From positions 3,782,001-3,846,000 of the forward strand of contig NZ_CP086239.1 in assembly GCF_026650985.1 (NCBI RefSeq): 64,000 nucleotides of DNA. The letters are read 5' to 3'. This stretch comes from Clostridium estertheticum (GTDB taxonomy: Bacteria; Bacillota; Clostridia; Clostridiales; Clostridiaceae). Position 1 is the stretch's first letter. Each line of letters begins with the position of its first letter. Shown here one piece after another: positions 1 through 11,390 of the stretch. The position numbers and the translations under genes were made by a program. A model generated the notes under the pieces. The model did not search any database and was not told the DNA's origin. It saw nothing but the letters and a program-made list of their open reading frames with translations.

Positions 1-157
1 CTACCAATTTATTCTTTTTAGTATATGATGTGTAACTTTTTTTCTCAACTACAATTTCTCCTTGCTCAGTTCTCACTGCAGTTGCAATTCCATCGCAGCC
101 TCTCATCATAACCCCTTCAATTACCGCTTGGCCTCCCACGCTTGTATTTCTAGCCAT
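1..157 (-). CDS. DUF1385 (YqhQ-like) protein, 5' part only
   Basis: This is the N-terminal 52 codons of a gene that runs off the left edge. The start reads [20 protein letters not shown], and the [13 protein letters not shown] block is the hallmark of the DUF1385 membrane-protein family, whose biochemical role is unknown. The ATG at 157 lies two bases after the tdk stop codon, so the two genes are co-transcribed. In other clostridia the same gene sits between tdk and the prmC-prfA pair, which agrees with the order seen here. Membrane segments would lie in the missing part. Confidence 0.85.
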   Translation of the reverse strand, partial: MARNTSVGGQAVIEGVMMRGCDGIATAVRTEQGEIVVEKKSYTSYTKKNKLV

Positions 158-159
158 AG

Positions 160-744
160 TTAAACCCCCTTTTTTGGTACAATATGACACTTTCTGCATC
201 TTGCTTCATACGACTCCGTAGCCCCAATCAATACAATTTTATCTTCATATTTAGCTGGTTTCCCATTAATTAGACGTTGAGTTCTAGTAGCAGGATTACC
301 ACACACTACACAAATTGCCTGAATTTTATCAACAAATTCCGCTATTGCGAGTAGTGCTGGTATAGGCCCGAATGGTTCACCTCTAAAATCCATATCTAGT
401 CCCGCACATATAACTCTTTTGTTATTATCAGCAAGTGATGTAATTATATCTATAATACCCTTGTCAAAAAACTGTACCTCATCGATAGCAATAACTTGTG
501 TATCCGCATCTAAAAGATCTAATATTTGCAAGCTATTCTTAACCCTAACCGCTTCTTCCTTTTCTCCACAGTGAGATACCACATCGTCTTTACTATATCT
601 ATTGTCAATTTCCGGTTTAAAAACCTGCACTTTTTGCTTTGCAATTTTAGTTCTTCTTATTCTACGTATAAGTTCCTCAGATTTTCCACTGTACATAGGT
701 CCTATAATAACTTCCACCCAGCCATGATTTTTTGGTCCGTACAT
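160..744 (-). CDS. tdk: Thymidine kinase
   Basis: Type II thymidine kinase of 194 residues, the usual length. It phosphorylates thymidine to dTMP in the salvage pathway in the cytosol. The Walker A loop reads GPMYSGKS (about residues 16-23), the Walker B/DEVQFF segment follows in the middle, and a structural zinc site is visible as CVVC and CRKC pairs in the C-terminal third. The gene is followed at once by the DUF1385 gene and lies divergent from rpmE, which matches the clostridial order. Nothing is odd about it. Confidence 0.97.
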   Translation of the reverse strand: MYGPKNHGWVEVIIGPMYSGKSEELIRRIRRTKIAKQKVQVFKPEIDNRYSKDDVVSHCGEKEEAVRVKNSLQILDLLDADTQVIAIDEVQFFDKGIIDIITSLADNNKRVICAGLDMDFRGEPFGPIPALLAIAEFVDKIQAICVVCGNPATRTQRLINGKPAKYEDKIVLIGATESYEARCRKCHIVPKKGV

Positions 745-868
745 ATTTATACCTCCAGTTTATTCAACCGCCTATTAAAATTACAGTTAATTCAAATAAA
801 AATTTTAACCATATATATTTTATCAAATATATACTATATAATAAAGTAAAAAAATAATTTTATTCTTA

Positions 869-898
869 TTGACTTAATTATTAATTATATGATAAAAT
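869..898 (+). promoter_or_regulatory. Putative sigma-A promoter for rpmE
   Basis: TTGACT (869-874) and TAAAAT (893-898) are separated by 18 bases and lie about 50 bases upstream of the rpmE start. A second TTGACA follows near 905 but has no good -10 box. The call rests only on consensus similarity. Confidence 0.45.
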
Positions 899-949
899 TG
901 AGTAGTTGACAATACGGGTATATATTTATTTTAAAAAGAGGTGAAAAAT

Positions 950-1168
950 ATGCAAAAAGAAATACAACCAGAATATCATCACGATACAATCGTTAAATGC
1001 GCATGTGGAAACACTTTTACTACAGGATCTACTAAACAAGAACTTAAAGTAGACGTATGTTCTAATTGCCATCCATTCTATACTGGTAAGCAAAAGAATA
1101 TTGATGCCGGTGGAAGAGTTGATAGATTCATGAAGAAATTTAACATAAAAAATGAAGATGTAGAATAA
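950..1168 (+). CDS. rpmE: 50S ribosomal protein L31 (zinc-binding form)
   Basis: Ribosomal protein bL31 of 72 residues beginning [20 protein letters not shown]. The CxC and CxxC cysteines (KCACG, CSNC) mark the zinc-binding C+ form. The ATG at 950 is chosen because the Shine-Dalgarno AGAGGTG ends just before it; an in-frame GTG at 941 lies inside that ribosome site. It is monocistronic, with its own promoter and a hairpin terminator, and converges on rho. Having the C+ form suggests no zinc-limitation adaptation at this copy. Confidence 0.95.
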   Translation: MQKEIQPEYHHDTIVKCACGNTFTTGSTKQELKVDVCSNCHPFYTGKQKNIDAGGRVDRFMKKFNIKNEDVE

Positions 1169-1174
1169 TATAGT

Positions 1175-1208
1175 AATGGAAAAGATTTAATTATCTTTTC
1201 CATTTTTT
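1175..1208 (+). terminator. Rho-independent terminator of rpmE
   Basis: A 12-bp perfect stem AATGGAAAAGAT / ATCTTTTCCATT with a 6-base loop runs into a T tract directly after rpmE. Confidence 0.85.
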
Positions 1209-1215
1209 CATTTAT

Positions 1216-1278
1216 AAAAAAATAAACGGCATATAATAAGATAAAAAATAATTATACTATCTTTTTATATGCCGTTTA
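1216..1278 (-). terminator. Terminator of rho
   Basis: The arms AAACGGCATATAA and TTATATGCCGTTT enclose an AT-rich loop. Reading the minus strand, a run of eight T residues follows. It lies immediately after the rho stop codon. Confidence 0.75.
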
Positions 1279-1285
1279 AATAATA

Positions 1286-2755
1286 TTATCTAGCTAATAA
1301 TTCAAAATTCTTATTTATCATTTCTAAAAATTCCTTATTACTCTTAGTCGTAGATAATAAATTAAGAAGTTTTTCCGTTACGCCCAAAGCATTGCCTTCT
1401 CTATACATTATTTTTCTTAAATTATATATAGTCTCCATCTCAATCTTTGTAAGTAATAAATCTTCTCTTCTTGTCCCTGATTTGTAGATATCAACAGCTG
1501 GGAATATTCTTCTTTCTTGAAGTTTTCTATCCAAGTGAACTTCCATATTACCAGTTCCCTTAAATTCTTCAAAAATCATATCATCCATTCTGCTTCCTGT
1601 TTCTACAAGAGCTGTCGCAAGTATAGTTAAACTTCCGCCCTCTTCAATATTTCTAGCTGCTCCAAAGAATTTTTTTGGCATCAAAAGAGCGCTAGGATCA
1701 AGTCCTCCAGATAAAGTTCTTCCAGAAGGTGTTATAGTTAAATTGTAAGCCCTAGCAAGCCTAGTTAAACTATCTAGTAAGATAACTACATCTTGACCTT
1801 GTTCAACCATTCTTTTAGCTCTTTCAAGCACCATAGAAGCTACTTTTGTATGATGATCTGGTTCTTCATCAAATGTTGAATATATAACTTCGCCTTTAAT
1901 AGATCTCTGCATGTCAGTTACTTCTTCTGGTCTTTCATCTATTAAAACAACTATTAATTTTACTTTTGGATGATTTATTGAGATACTATTAGCGATTTTT
2001 TTAAGAAGTGTCGTTTTTCCTGCTTTTGGCTGTGCTACAATTATGCCTCTTTGTCCTTTACCTATAGGGGAAATAATATCCATCATTCTTGAAGATAAAT
2101 CGGCTGCATTAGTTTCAAGTATTAGCCTTTGTGTTGGATAAATAGGGGTTAGCTTTTCAAAAGGTTTTCTACCTACTGCTCTCTCTGGATTTTCTCCATT
2201 TACCTTCAGTACGTATAGTAAAGCCTTGAATTTTTCGCCTTCCTTAGGTGTTCTAACTTTACCTTCTACTTCATCACCTGTCTTTAAATTAAATCTTCTA
2301 ATTTGAGATGGTGAAACATAAATATCATCAGAACCCGATAGATAATTGTGTCCTCTTAGAAAACCATAGCTATTATTTTCAATTATTTCGAGCACGCCTC
2401 TTGCCGACCCTGATTCATTTATCATTTCTTGCAATTGTTCTTTTTTATTTTCATTTTGATTTTTAAAACCTGTATCAATATTTTCATTAGAAGTAGGTTT
2501 AGTAATTGGAGCTGAATTTGTTTCGATATGTTTTTCTGAATTATCTATAACATTTTCTTCAACTGTAGAAGAGCTTTTGGGGCTTATCTTTTCTCTTAAA
2601 ATTACTCCATCTTTTTGCATAGAAACTTGTGATGCCTTGTTGATTTCTACAATTAACTCACTTTTTTTAAGTTTAGAAATATTTTTAATACCAAGTTCTT
2701 TACATCGCTGCTTTAGATCAATTACTGTCATATTTTCGAAATCTTTGTTTATCAA
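1286..2755 (-). CDS. rho: Transcription termination factor Rho
   Basis: Hexameric RNA-dependent ATPase that ends transcription. The C-terminal motor domain shows Walker A ([12 protein letters not shown]), Walker B ([16 protein letters not shown]) and the R-loop region, and an S1-like RNA-binding domain precedes it ([16 protein letters not shown]). The N-terminal SAP-like helix pair ([14 protein letters not shown]) is followed by an acidic/asparagine-rich linker of about 90 residues that is variable in clostridia. I choose the TTG at 2755 because GGAGGTG lies eight bases before it. An upstream in-frame ATG at 2782 lies before that ribosome site, and the internal ATG at codon 9 has none. Confidence 0.95.
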   Translation of the reverse strand: MINKDFENMTVIDLKQRCKELGIKNISKLKKSELIVEINKASQVSMQKDGVILREKISPKSSSTVEENVIDNSEKHIETNSAPITKPTSNENIDTGFKNQNENKKEQLQEMINESGSARGVLEIIENNSYGFLRGHNYLSGSDDIYVSPSQIRRFNLKTGDEVEGKVRTPKEGEKFKALLYVLKVNGENPERAVGRKPFEKLTPIYPTQRLILETNAADLSSRMMDIISPIGKGQRGIIVAQPKAGKTTLLKKIANSISINHPKVKLIVVLIDERPEEVTDMQRSIKGEVIYSTFDEEPDHHTKVASMVLERAKRMVEQGQDVVILLDSLTRLARAYNLTITPSGRTLSGGLDPSALLMPKKFFGAARNIEEGGSLTILATALVETGSRMDDMIFEEFKGTGNMEVHLDRKLQERRIFPAVDIYKSGTRREDLLLTKIEMETIYNLRKIMYREGNALGVTEKLLNLLSTTKSNKEFLEMINKNFELLAR

Positions 2756-2933
2756 AATCTGCACCTCCGAAGGGTATTTCATATGTAATATCTATTTTAT
2801 AAATATCATGGAAATTTAAAACGTGTATACTATCCACTGAATTTTTTGAAATGATATATTGTGTTAATTATATCCTATTTCATAATTTTAATCCACTCTA
2901 TTTAAGATTCTCAATTTCATTTAAAATTACTTC

Positions 2934-2982
2934 AAAAAAAATCCTACAGGGTAGACTTTTTCATTTGTCCACTCTATAGGAT
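2934..2982 (-). terminator. Terminator of pyrG
   Basis: The imperfect 16-bp arms ATCCTACAGGGTAGAC and GTCCACTCTATAGGAT form a stem with G-U pairs. On the minus strand a T run follows, just after the pyrG stop. Confidence 0.75.
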
Positions 2983-2993
2983 GTAATTTAATA

Positions 2994-4619
<1,626 letters not shown>

Positions 4620-4715
4620 TTATAACTTTTTCTTAATCGCCATTTATTTTCCAAATATTGTTTATGTATTACTATAATATTTTTAAAAGTTTATGTTAAT
4701 TATTTTTAAAATAGC

Positions 4716-4744
4716 TTGACAAATGTTGTTTTCAATTTTATAAT
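4716..4744 (+). promoter_or_regulatory. Perfect-consensus sigma-A promoter with no gene downstream
   Basis: TTGACA (4716-4721) and TATAAT (4739-4744) are spaced exactly 17 bases and point rightwards, away from pyrG. Downstream there is only a weak hairpin with a T tract (4752-4788) and T-rich DNA until the opposing gene at 4949. It may drive a short RNA. The rest of the 4602-4948 gap holds nothing else I can support. Confidence 0.5.
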
Positions 4745-4948
4745 AGAAATTACCCATTAAATATAATGGTATAGGTTTTTTTAAAAACAATATTAATATC
4801 TTATCACATTTTTTTATCATTCACCAGTCTTTTTTTTGTTTTTTTGTTTTTTTTACTTTTAATTTTGTTTTCAGCACTTAAAATTTACATAACTATAATT
4901 TAGATTTACTTTGTAATTGGCCTTATACTTCTTAATTTCATCAAATAT

Positions 4949-5236
4949 CTATACTCCTAATATATTCTCTATTTCAAAATACATCTCTCTAAATTCCTTA
5001 TTAATGAAAAATCGTTCCTCTGCTTTTTTTAATCCATAATTAGCGGCCCTTTTGCTAGAAATTAAAAATTTCTTATAAGCAATTTCAATATCATCACATT
5101 TATGCTTTTGTAATAATAAGAATAATATATACCTACATTCTCTATCTTTTAATATTCTTAATGATTCATGTCTTTTTATACCTTTCACATAACAGATAGC
5201 TTCTATTATCTTTTCATAATCAAGATTTTTCAACAT
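4949..5236 (-). CDS. Small conserved-looking hypothetical protein
   Basis: A 95-residue soluble, mostly helical protein that I do not recognise. It has an acidic/basic mix, three cysteines in the first half and no signal peptide or membrane segment. A good ribosome site (GGGAGTGG) precedes the ATG at 5236, which supports it being a real gene. It stands alone between pyrG and the DUF1934 gene, with about 130 bases on its right that carry only the DUF1934 terminator. No function is proposed. Confidence 0.7.
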   Translation of the reverse strand: MLKNLDYEKIIEAICYVKGIKRHESLRILKDRECRYILFLLLQKHKCDDIEIAYKKFLISSKRAANYGLKKAEERFFINKEFREMYFEIENILGV

Positions 5237-5322
5237 TAAACCACTCCCAAGTTTTTTTGAATTATTACATCAATTAAATTATTGACATTTATTCATAAAA
5301 ACTATCCATAATATGAAATTTA

Positions 5323-5364
5323 AAAATTAAGGCTATGTTCTAAATAGAACATAGCCTTAATTTT
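5323..5364 (-). terminator. Strong terminator after the DUF1934 gene
   Basis: A perfect 17-bp stem AATTAAGGCTATGTTC.. / ..GAACATAGCCTTAATT with a 6-base loop and T-rich flanks on both strands, so it could act in both directions. It lies at the end of the gene at 5364-5804. Confidence 0.8.
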
Positions 5365-5804
5365 TATTGGGCTTTAATTTTAATTTCCAAAATCGTACTC
5401 AAAACTTGTTGATTTCCTATTATCATATCATAATCTATAAATACATCTCCGCCACTTTTATCTACGTTCATTTTTAGTTCTCTAGTATCAACCGTAAGAT
5501 CTAACGCTCCATGAGGTGTATTATATAAAGTTAAGTCTCTTGAATATTTTTTAAAGTTCATTTCAGTGTTAGTAGTTCCAGTTCTTATAAGTGTAAATTT
5601 TTCTTCATCAATTTTAAATGTAGTAGTGGTTCCTTCCATTCCTGAAATCTCCGTTTCCTCGTATACTGCATAATAGCAATTGTCTTCTTTGTAAAACTTT
5701 CCAGGCGTTACCACTTCAATTGAATCTCCATCCTCTTCACTATCAGACTGTCTGCTAACTACTGAAATTACAGCGTTCTTCTCCATAACCTTACTCTTTT
5801 GCAT
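5364..5804 (-). CDS. DUF1934 (YwiB-like) beta-barrel protein
   Basis: A 146-residue protein of the DUF1934 family, predicted to be a small calycin-like beta barrel of unknown role. The alternating strand pattern, with ISGMEGTTTTFKIDEEKF and TPHGALDLTVDTRELK in the middle, is the family signature. The ATG at 5804 follows GAGGGGTAAG. It lies 14 bases downstream of the PP-loop gene stop and ends at a strong terminator, so it is the last gene of a ddl-(PP-loop)-DUF1934 unit. Confidence 0.8.
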   Translation of the reverse strand: MQKSKVMEKNAVISVVSRQSDSEEDGDSIEVVTPGKFYKEDNCYYAVYEETEISGMEGTTTTFKIDEEKFTLIRTGTTNTEMNFKKYSRDLTLYNTPHGALDLTVDTRELKMNVDKSGGDVFIDYDMIIGNQQVLSTILEIKIKAQ

Positions 5805-5818
5805 AAACTTACCCCTCG

Positions 5819-6802
5819 CTAATTTATAATATAGTTATTTATTTGCTCATCCGTTGCAGGCATAACATCTATAGATGTATCTAGACTCTGGTCATCTTTT
5901 CCATAACCAATAGATACAATTTTCTCGCCTCGCCCTTTACAATACCTACCCGTTATTCTTGCTGCGAATTCAATGTCTTCATTTGTAGCAATACCTATTA
6001 TAGCAACTGTAGAACCGTTATAGTCCTTAGCTAAAAACATCAAGTCCTCTCTTGTTAAAAGTTGTTCTAAAAGGTCTCCCTCTTTCTCCGTTCTTGTAGA
6101 TATAATTTTTGAATCTTTAGATAATCTAAACTGCCTACCTATTTTCAGTAATTTCAAATCTATTTTTGTTGGATTTTCTTTATTCTCTAAAAGATCCTTA
6201 AGTCTTATAGAATAATTAGGTTCTGTAAGTTTACACCCACCAGCAGGTGATGGATAATCTAAAATACCCCACTTACTCGCAAGTTCCATTTGAACCTTTC
6301 TATTTCTTCCTTTTATGTCCATAAGCGCTTCTCTATCTATTAGACCATCAATCTCCATTTGAGTTGGATTAAGATTTTTTGCACATAATGGTCTTAATAT
6401 TTTATGACCTACTCCGGATTCATTTTTTACTATGTCTAAAGATGATCTGTTTTGAGACATAGGTCTTTGGTTCAAAACTTCTCCTGTAATAATAAAATCA
6501 GCATGGAATTTTTCGAGCAAATCTCCACAATACCTCATCATCATGGCATGGCAATCAATACAAGGATTCATATTTTTACCATAACCATGTTTTGGATTTT
6601 TCATCATTTCAAAATGCGCATCTGAAAAATCTATAACTTCTAAAGGTATACCTATTTGTTTAACCATTTTCAATGCATTTTTTTCTCCAAAAAAGTTTGA
6701 TTTAAAGCATATACCAATAACTTCTATTCCTTGATCTTTTACAAGTTTTGCTGCGAGAGTACTATCAAGGCCCCCCGAAATCATAGCCAAAGCTGTTGTC
6801 AT
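5819..6802 (-). CDS. PP-loop ATPase, MnmA/ThiI-like tRNA thiolation type
   Basis: A 327-residue adenine-nucleotide alpha-hydrolase protein. The PP-loop ISGGLDST sits at residues 8-15. Conserved cysteines occur in PCIDCHAMM and PSPAGGCKL, the spacing used by tRNA-thiolating enzymes to carry persulfide sulfur. The C-terminal 90 residues resemble the NFACT-R-type RNA-binding extension found in this MnmA-like family. It is often labelled tRNA (5-methylaminomethyl-2-thiouridylate)-methyltransferase, but no methyltransferase domain is visible. The substrate tRNA position is unknown. It lies 24 bases after ddl in the same direction. Confidence 0.75.
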   Translation of the reverse strand: MTTALAMISGGLDSTLAAKLVKDQGIEVIGICFKSNFFGEKNALKMVKQIGIPLEVIDFSDAHFEMMKNPKHGYGKNMNPCIDCHAMMMRYCGDLLEKFHADFIITGEVLNQRPMSQNRSSLDIVKNESGVGHKILRPLCAKNLNPTQMEIDGLIDREALMDIKGRNRKVQMELASKWGILDYPSPAGGCKLTEPNYSIRLKDLLENKENPTKIDLKLLKIGRQFRLSKDSKIISTRTEKEGDLLEQLLTREDLMFLAKDYNGSTVAIIGIATNEDIEFAARITGRYCKGRGEKIVSIGYGKDDQSLDTSIDVMPATDEQINNYIIN

Positions 6803-6826
6803 AAGTATTTCGCCTCTCTTAAGTTA

Positions 6827-7858
6827 CTATTTATTATTTCTTTCAATAGCTAGTTCAATAAGCTCATCAATAAGTTCCACATAAGTTTTACCTGTAGCTT
6901 GCCACATTTTAGGGTACATACTTATTTTAGTAAACCCTGGTATAGTATTAACCTCATTTAAATAAATATCTTCTGTTTCTTTATCTACAAGGAAATCCAC
7001 TCTTGCCATTCCAGCACAATCTAATATTTTGTAAATTTTTATAGCTTCATCTTTAACACTCTGTAGTTTTGCTTCATTTAGCGCTGCTGGTATTAAAAGC
7101 TTAGATTCCTCATTTTTATATTTAGCTTCATAATCATAAAACTCTTTTGCTGGGATTACCTCTCCTGGAATAGCAGCCTTTGGATCATCATTCCCCATCA
7201 CTCCTACTTCAATTTCCCTTGCATTAATAGCCTGCTCAACTAAAATTTTTCTATCATATTTTAGGGCATCGATGACTCCAACTATTAATTCTTTTTGATC
7301 GTGTGCCTTTGTTATACCTACTGAAGAACCACCATTAGCCGGTTTAATAAATACTGGATATCCCAATTCCTTTTCTATCCTCGCTATCAGATTATCTTTG
7401 TCTTTTACATATTCACTCGCATTTATTACCACATAATCAGCTTGCTTTACATTAAATTTTTCTAGCAAATATTTTGTATATATTTTATCCATACAAATAG
7501 CAGAAGACATTACTCCGGGTCCTACACAAGGGATATTATACAATTTACACATACCTTGAATAGTTCCATCTTCTCCAAAAGAACCATGTAATACTGGAAA
7601 TACTACATCTACTTCTTTATTAAATAAAACCTTTTGACCCTCTGGCATTTTAAAATACTCGTCCGTTTCCCATTCTCCATTTTCTATATTTTCTACTTTT
7701 CCAGTATATTGAAACCATAACCCGTCCTTAGTTATTCCTATAGGGTATATGTCATATTTTGTTTGATCAATATTTTTAAGTACTGATGTTGCTGACGCTC
7801 TCGAGACTTCATGTTCTGTAGACTGTCCACCAAATAATATCGCTACTTTCTTTTTCAT
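6827..7858 (-). CDS. ddl: D-alanine--D-alanine ligase
   Basis: ATP-grasp ligase of 343 residues that joins two D-alanines for peptidoglycan precursor synthesis. Visible motifs are the N-terminal GGQSTEHEVS loop, the ATP-binding lysines in FIKPANGGSSVG, the tyrosine of FYDYEAKY (typical of D-Ala rather than D-lactate specificity), and the magnesium-binding EVNTIPGFT. The start is the ATG at 7858 because AAGGAG lies nine bases upstream; the ATG two codons earlier is too close to it. It is the first gene of the minus-strand unit that continues to the PP-loop gene. Confidence 0.95.
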   Translation of the reverse strand: MKKKVAILFGGQSTEHEVSRASATSVLKNIDQTKYDIYPIGITKDGLWFQYTGKVENIENGEWETDEYFKMPEGQKVLFNKEVDVVFPVLHGSFGEDGTIQGMCKLYNIPCVGPGVMSSAICMDKIYTKYLLEKFNVKQADYVVINASEYVKDKDNLIARIEKELGYPVFIKPANGGSSVGITKAHDQKELIVGVIDALKYDRKILVEQAINAREIEVGVMGNDDPKAAIPGEVIPAKEFYDYEAKYKNEESKLLIPAALNEAKLQSVKDEAIKIYKILDCAGMARVDFLVDKETEDIYLNEVNTIPGFTKISMYPKMWQATGKTYVELIDELIELAIERNNK

Positions 7859-7991
7859 AAACATTCTCTCCTTATAACCATAATTACTATTATATCATTG
7901 CACCTATTACTTTGTATTTTAATTTTTAAACTTCACCGTATATAATAACACAAGTTAAAATTATAATGCTAATTTAAAAATAATTCAACAA

Positions 7992-8034
7992 AATAAAGGA
8001 TATATCTGCATTTTGTGCACAAATATCCTTTATT
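7992..8034 (-). terminator. Terminator of ypeB
   Basis: A 12-bp stem AATAAAGGATAT / ATATCCTTTATT. Its loop contains a further perfect palindrome TTTGTGCACAAA. On the minus strand it is followed by a T-rich tract and lies just downstream of ypeB. Confidence 0.7.
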
Positions 8035-8071
8035 AAAATGACTATATTATATTTTATGATTATTTAGCCCT

Positions 8072-9442
8072 CTAAATTGTTAGTTTTCCATTAGGCGTAT
8101 CAATTATTTCTATTATTCTTTGTTCATAACCAGTACTAGCATTAATGTATACTATAAAATCTTTTCCCTTATATGATCCCAAGAATTCATAACATAAAAC
8201 TTCTTTATTTGTCTCGGTAGGTATAATCGCTAAACTAATTTTGTTTATTTTCAGCCTTTTACCAACCTTTTCTTGTGCTTTATCTTCGGTTATTTTCGGA
8301 GCAATGATTTCTCTCCTTTCTACATGGGAAACTAAAAATTTTTCAGATTCAATTCCTATAATGCTACCATCATCTAAAGCAATCTTAAGCTTTACTTGAT
8401 CTGGATAAATAGCTACATTGCCTTGCTTATACACATAAGCTACTACCGCTGTATTACCATAGTTTAAAGTGTATGTAGACTCCATATTTTCATATCCTAT
8501 TTTGCTAAGAAACTTACTTCCGCCTTCTATTGCTTTTTGGATATTTAATGTTGCTTTACCTATAGTCCTATTATCCAACAAATAAACTACCTTGCCTCCA
8601 TTTTTGCTTATTTCTATTACTGTTTTAGGGTCACCTTTTGCTCTTCCCTTAAATGCTATATGAAATGTATAGGTTGGTATATTTGTCTTTCCAGCTTGCT
8701 GCTTATACTCAATATTCTCAATTTTATCTTTGCCAAACATATTATTTATTACCTCGACTGCCTTTTTCTCACTAATTTCCTTTTCAGACAATACTTTAGG
8801 CTTTATTTCGACGACATTATCAGAAAAAGGCCCATCATATATTAATGCTGGATATTGGACTATTTGTTTTTGTATACCTGTAAATCTTTGAGTCACAAGA
8901 TTTTCACCTGTTTTTGCAATTACCCCACTACTTTTCTTCCTAATTTCTCCCCATTTAACTTTGCCTTCATTTATTTCAGAAAGCACATTATTTAATTGTT
9001 CTTGAAGTGTATATGACTGCATTTCTAATTTATCAATTACCTCATACTGCTTATCAGTAAGTTCCTTTCCTTCCGATGATGCTTGGGCTAAAGTATAACA
9101 AAAATCCCCTACTTGAGTTAAAAATTTGCTAGTATCTCCAACAACTGCTTGATCAATTGGCAACGAATGCAATTTATCGTTTGCAGTGGCAGAATATCTA
9201 AAAACCTCTTCAAATACTATTATACTTTGCTCAGGGGAACCAACAATAGCTGATTTGCCTAGATTTACTCTTATATTTTGTACAGAGTCGACAAGTTCAT
9301 ACATATTTTTACTATATTCTGCCTGAAGATAATTTCTATAATCTAATCTTTCCAAAAACATTAATATAGCAAACATAGTTGAAAACACAACAATTATAGT
9401 TACAATACTTGTATACAAAATCCTTTTCTTTGACACTTTCAT
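8072..9442 (-). CDS. ypeB: Germination protein YpeB
   Basis: YpeB of 456 residues, needed in bacilli to place and stabilise the spore-cortex lytic enzyme SleB. It has a single N-terminal membrane anchor (residues about 9-30), a helical middle with EEVFRYSATANDKLHSLP and glutamine-rich coils, then PepSY-like repeats towards the C terminus. The expected partner sleB is not next to it here; upstream lies spoIIR. The ATG at 9442 follows AGGAGGA. Expression in the forespore is expected from the family, not seen in the sequence. Confidence 0.9.
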   Translation of the reverse strand: MKVSKKRILYTSIVTIIVVFSTMFAILMFLERLDYRNYLQAEYSKNMYELVDSVQNIRVNLGKSAIVGSPEQSIIVFEEVFRYSATANDKLHSLPIDQAVVGDTSKFLTQVGDFCYTLAQASSEGKELTDKQYEVIDKLEMQSYTLQEQLNNVLSEINEGKVKWGEIRKKSSGVIAKTGENLVTQRFTGIQKQIVQYPALIYDGPFSDNVVEIKPKVLSEKEISEKKAVEVINNMFGKDKIENIEYKQQAGKTNIPTYTFHIAFKGRAKGDPKTVIEISKNGGKVVYLLDNRTIGKATLNIQKAIEGGSKFLSKIGYENMESTYTLNYGNTAVVAYVYKQGNVAIYPDQVKLKIALDDGSIIGIESEKFLVSHVERREIIAPKITEDKAQEKVGKRLKINKISLAIIPTETNKEVLCYEFLGSYKGKDFIVYINASTGYEQRIIEIIDTPNGKLTI

Positions 9443-9524
9443 ATGTTTTCCTCCTGATATTCTACCAAGGTGATATATAAAACCTATTGATTTTTATATA
9501 CCCTATTCGCTATTTAATTTATCC

Positions 9525-10154
9525 TTAGCTAAATAATTTAGTGAAAATTTCTCCTAGTTTAAATTTAACAATTATTTTTTTGCTACTAACAGTATTGTCT
9601 ACCATTTTATACTCATCATCAGATAATACTGTTTTCATTTCTTTTTCAGTTTTTTCATAAGATACGTTACCTTTTGTAATATCTACAAAACATAGTGGAG
9701 GAAACATTACACACCACCAGTTTTGTCCTTTGCCCGTTCCAATAATTATTCTATAAGCCTCATATTTGCCTTGAGGCAAAGTTATATTTCCATAGGTTTT
9801 AACCGGAAAATATTCCTCTGATAGAGATGTAGCTACTGAATATTTAAAACCATTTTCTTTTATAACCCTTTCCGCAATTTTTTTTATATTTTTATTTTCA
9901 TTATTTATAATCTTTCTTGACTCTTTTATATTTTTGCAATCCACAATTTTTGGTGATATATATTTTAAAACAGAATCTCTTACTTTTAATTTTAAATTTT
10001 GATCTATTTTATCATCACTATTAGCTATTACATGAAATCTTATAAGTTTGCTCGCAACATCGCTTTGGCTTGCTTTCCCACTTAAACTCGTTGAATTTAG
10101 AGCTATTAAAATTATAATTATTACGGCAAAACTTGTTAATATAAACTTTTTCAT
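9525..10154 (-). CDS. spoIIR: Stage II sporulation protein R
   Basis: Secreted signalling protein made in the forespore that triggers SpoIIGA processing of pro-sigma-E in the mother cell. It has 209 residues, an N-terminal signal/anchor (residues about 4-20) and the diagnostic block IRFHVIANSDDKIDQNLKLK after it. The aromatic NWWCVMFPPLC motif in the second half is also a family signature. The ATG at 10154 follows a purine-rich GGGGGGAT site. It stands 60 bases after gerC in the same direction, between germination genes. Confidence 0.92.
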   Translation of the reverse strand: MKKFILTSFAVIIIILIALNSTSLSGKASQSDVASKLIRFHVIANSDDKIDQNLKLKVRDSVLKYISPKIVDCKNIKESRKIINNENKNIKKIAERVIKENGFKYSVATSLSEEYFPVKTYGNITLPQGKYEAYRIIIGTGKGQNWWCVMFPPLCFVDITKGNVSYEKTEKEMKTVLSDDEYKMVDNTVSSKKIIVKFKLGEIFTKLFS

Positions 10155-10214
10155 GTTTATCCCCCCCGGATATAATGTTTATATTAATATGTTTACCATA
10201 TTATGTAATTGTAT

Positions 10215-11390
10215 TCACTGAACTGCTCCAATTCTTCTAATTTCAGTATTAACAATTACATTTACTGATATCTTTTTATACTCATCATTCCAATCTTTCT
10301 CTATTTTGCTCCATAAATCTGGTTTAAACTTTTCTATATATTCTCTGGTACCAAAGGGATCTATGCCAAATTCTTTTATAGCAATTTCCATGATTTTTTC
10401 ACATTCTTTACTAATAGACTTATTAAAATTATTTTGTAACCTTTGCAGCTCTCCTTTATCAAGTATTTTCTTGCCTACATAATATTCACTTATCTGCCCC
10501 TCAAGGTTGATATTTACATTAATAGTTAACTTACTGCCTTCCTGAATCACTTTCATTTTTCTTGTATATCCATCTATAACATAATCGACAGGATGACCAT
10601 CTACATAGATAACTTTTTTACCAACTTTAAACTTACCATTTAGCATTTGAATATCTAGTAATTCAAGTGGCGTAAAATATCCTTTTAGTTCATAATCGCG
10701 AATTATGGCAGCACCTGTTAACATTAATTCATTTTTTTGCTTATCTATAGTTATTCTAGGTAATAACGCATTGCCATTTTCACTTAACAATATAAGGAAT
10801 TCATTTAAAGTAGTGCTCATAATCCTAGAATTTTTCTTGCTATTATCCATAAGTCCTGAAATATAATATTGCGTGCTATTTTCAGTCATAGGTTTAAATT
10901 TTACATAATCCTGCGCTAAACCGTCTGAAACAACTACCTGCATCATCCTATTTATGCTAGGGTCTCGCTGCAAATAATCGATTATTTCTTTAACCGTATC
11001 CTTATGTTTCAATAAATTGCTACTTAATATTAAAAGCTTTGTATGTCCCATGAATATATCTTTACTGCTCTTAGCTGTAGCTTCAGAATATGCATCTTCC
11101 ATGGAAGATGCATCAGTATTAATATACTTATCCAAAGCACCTTCACTTTTTCCTGTTACGAGCATACTCATGTCTGGAAATCCATAAGTTACATTAATTT
11201 TTTTGATTTGCCTCTCAGGAAATGGATCATCAGATTTAATATCCTTTAACGTTTTCTCTTTACCAATATCTTCTCCAGGGTCAACAGCTATAGTAGATAT
11301 AAAGTTTCGCCTATCAATTTCCACCTTATCCCAACATCCACTTAATAAAATACAACTTAGGATGATCGGTAAAATTTTTTTAAATTTCAT
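10215..11390 (-). CDS. gerC: Spore germination receptor lipoprotein, Ger(x)C family
   Basis: C subunit of a GerA-type nutrient germinant receptor, 391 residues, anchored to the inner spore membrane. The lipobox LLSGCWDKVEID with its lipidated cysteine lies near residue 19 and the WDKxEIDRR segment after it is characteristic. The start overlaps the end of gerB by eleven bases, so translation is coupled. The upstream site is GGAAGGGGGG. It is the third gene of a gerA-gerB-gerC operon. Confidence 0.93.
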   Translation of the reverse strand: MKFKKILPIILSCILLSGCWDKVEIDRRNFISTIAVDPGEDIGKEKTLKDIKSDDPFPERQIKKINVTYGFPDMSMLVTGKSEGALDKYINTDASSMEDAYSEATAKSSKDIFMGHTKLLILSSNLLKHKDTVKEIIDYLQRDPSINRMMQVVVSDGLAQDYVKFKPMTENSTQYYISGLMDNSKKNSRIMSTTLNEFLILLSENGNALLPRITIDKQKNELMLTGAAIIRDYELKGYFTPLELLDIQMLNGKFKVGKKVIYVDGHPVDYVIDGYTRKMKVIQEGSKLTINVNINLEGQISEYYVGKKILDKGELQRLQNNFNKSISKECEKIMEIAIKEFGIDPFGTREYIEKFKPDLWSKIEKDWNDEYKKISVNVIVNTEIRRIGAVQ

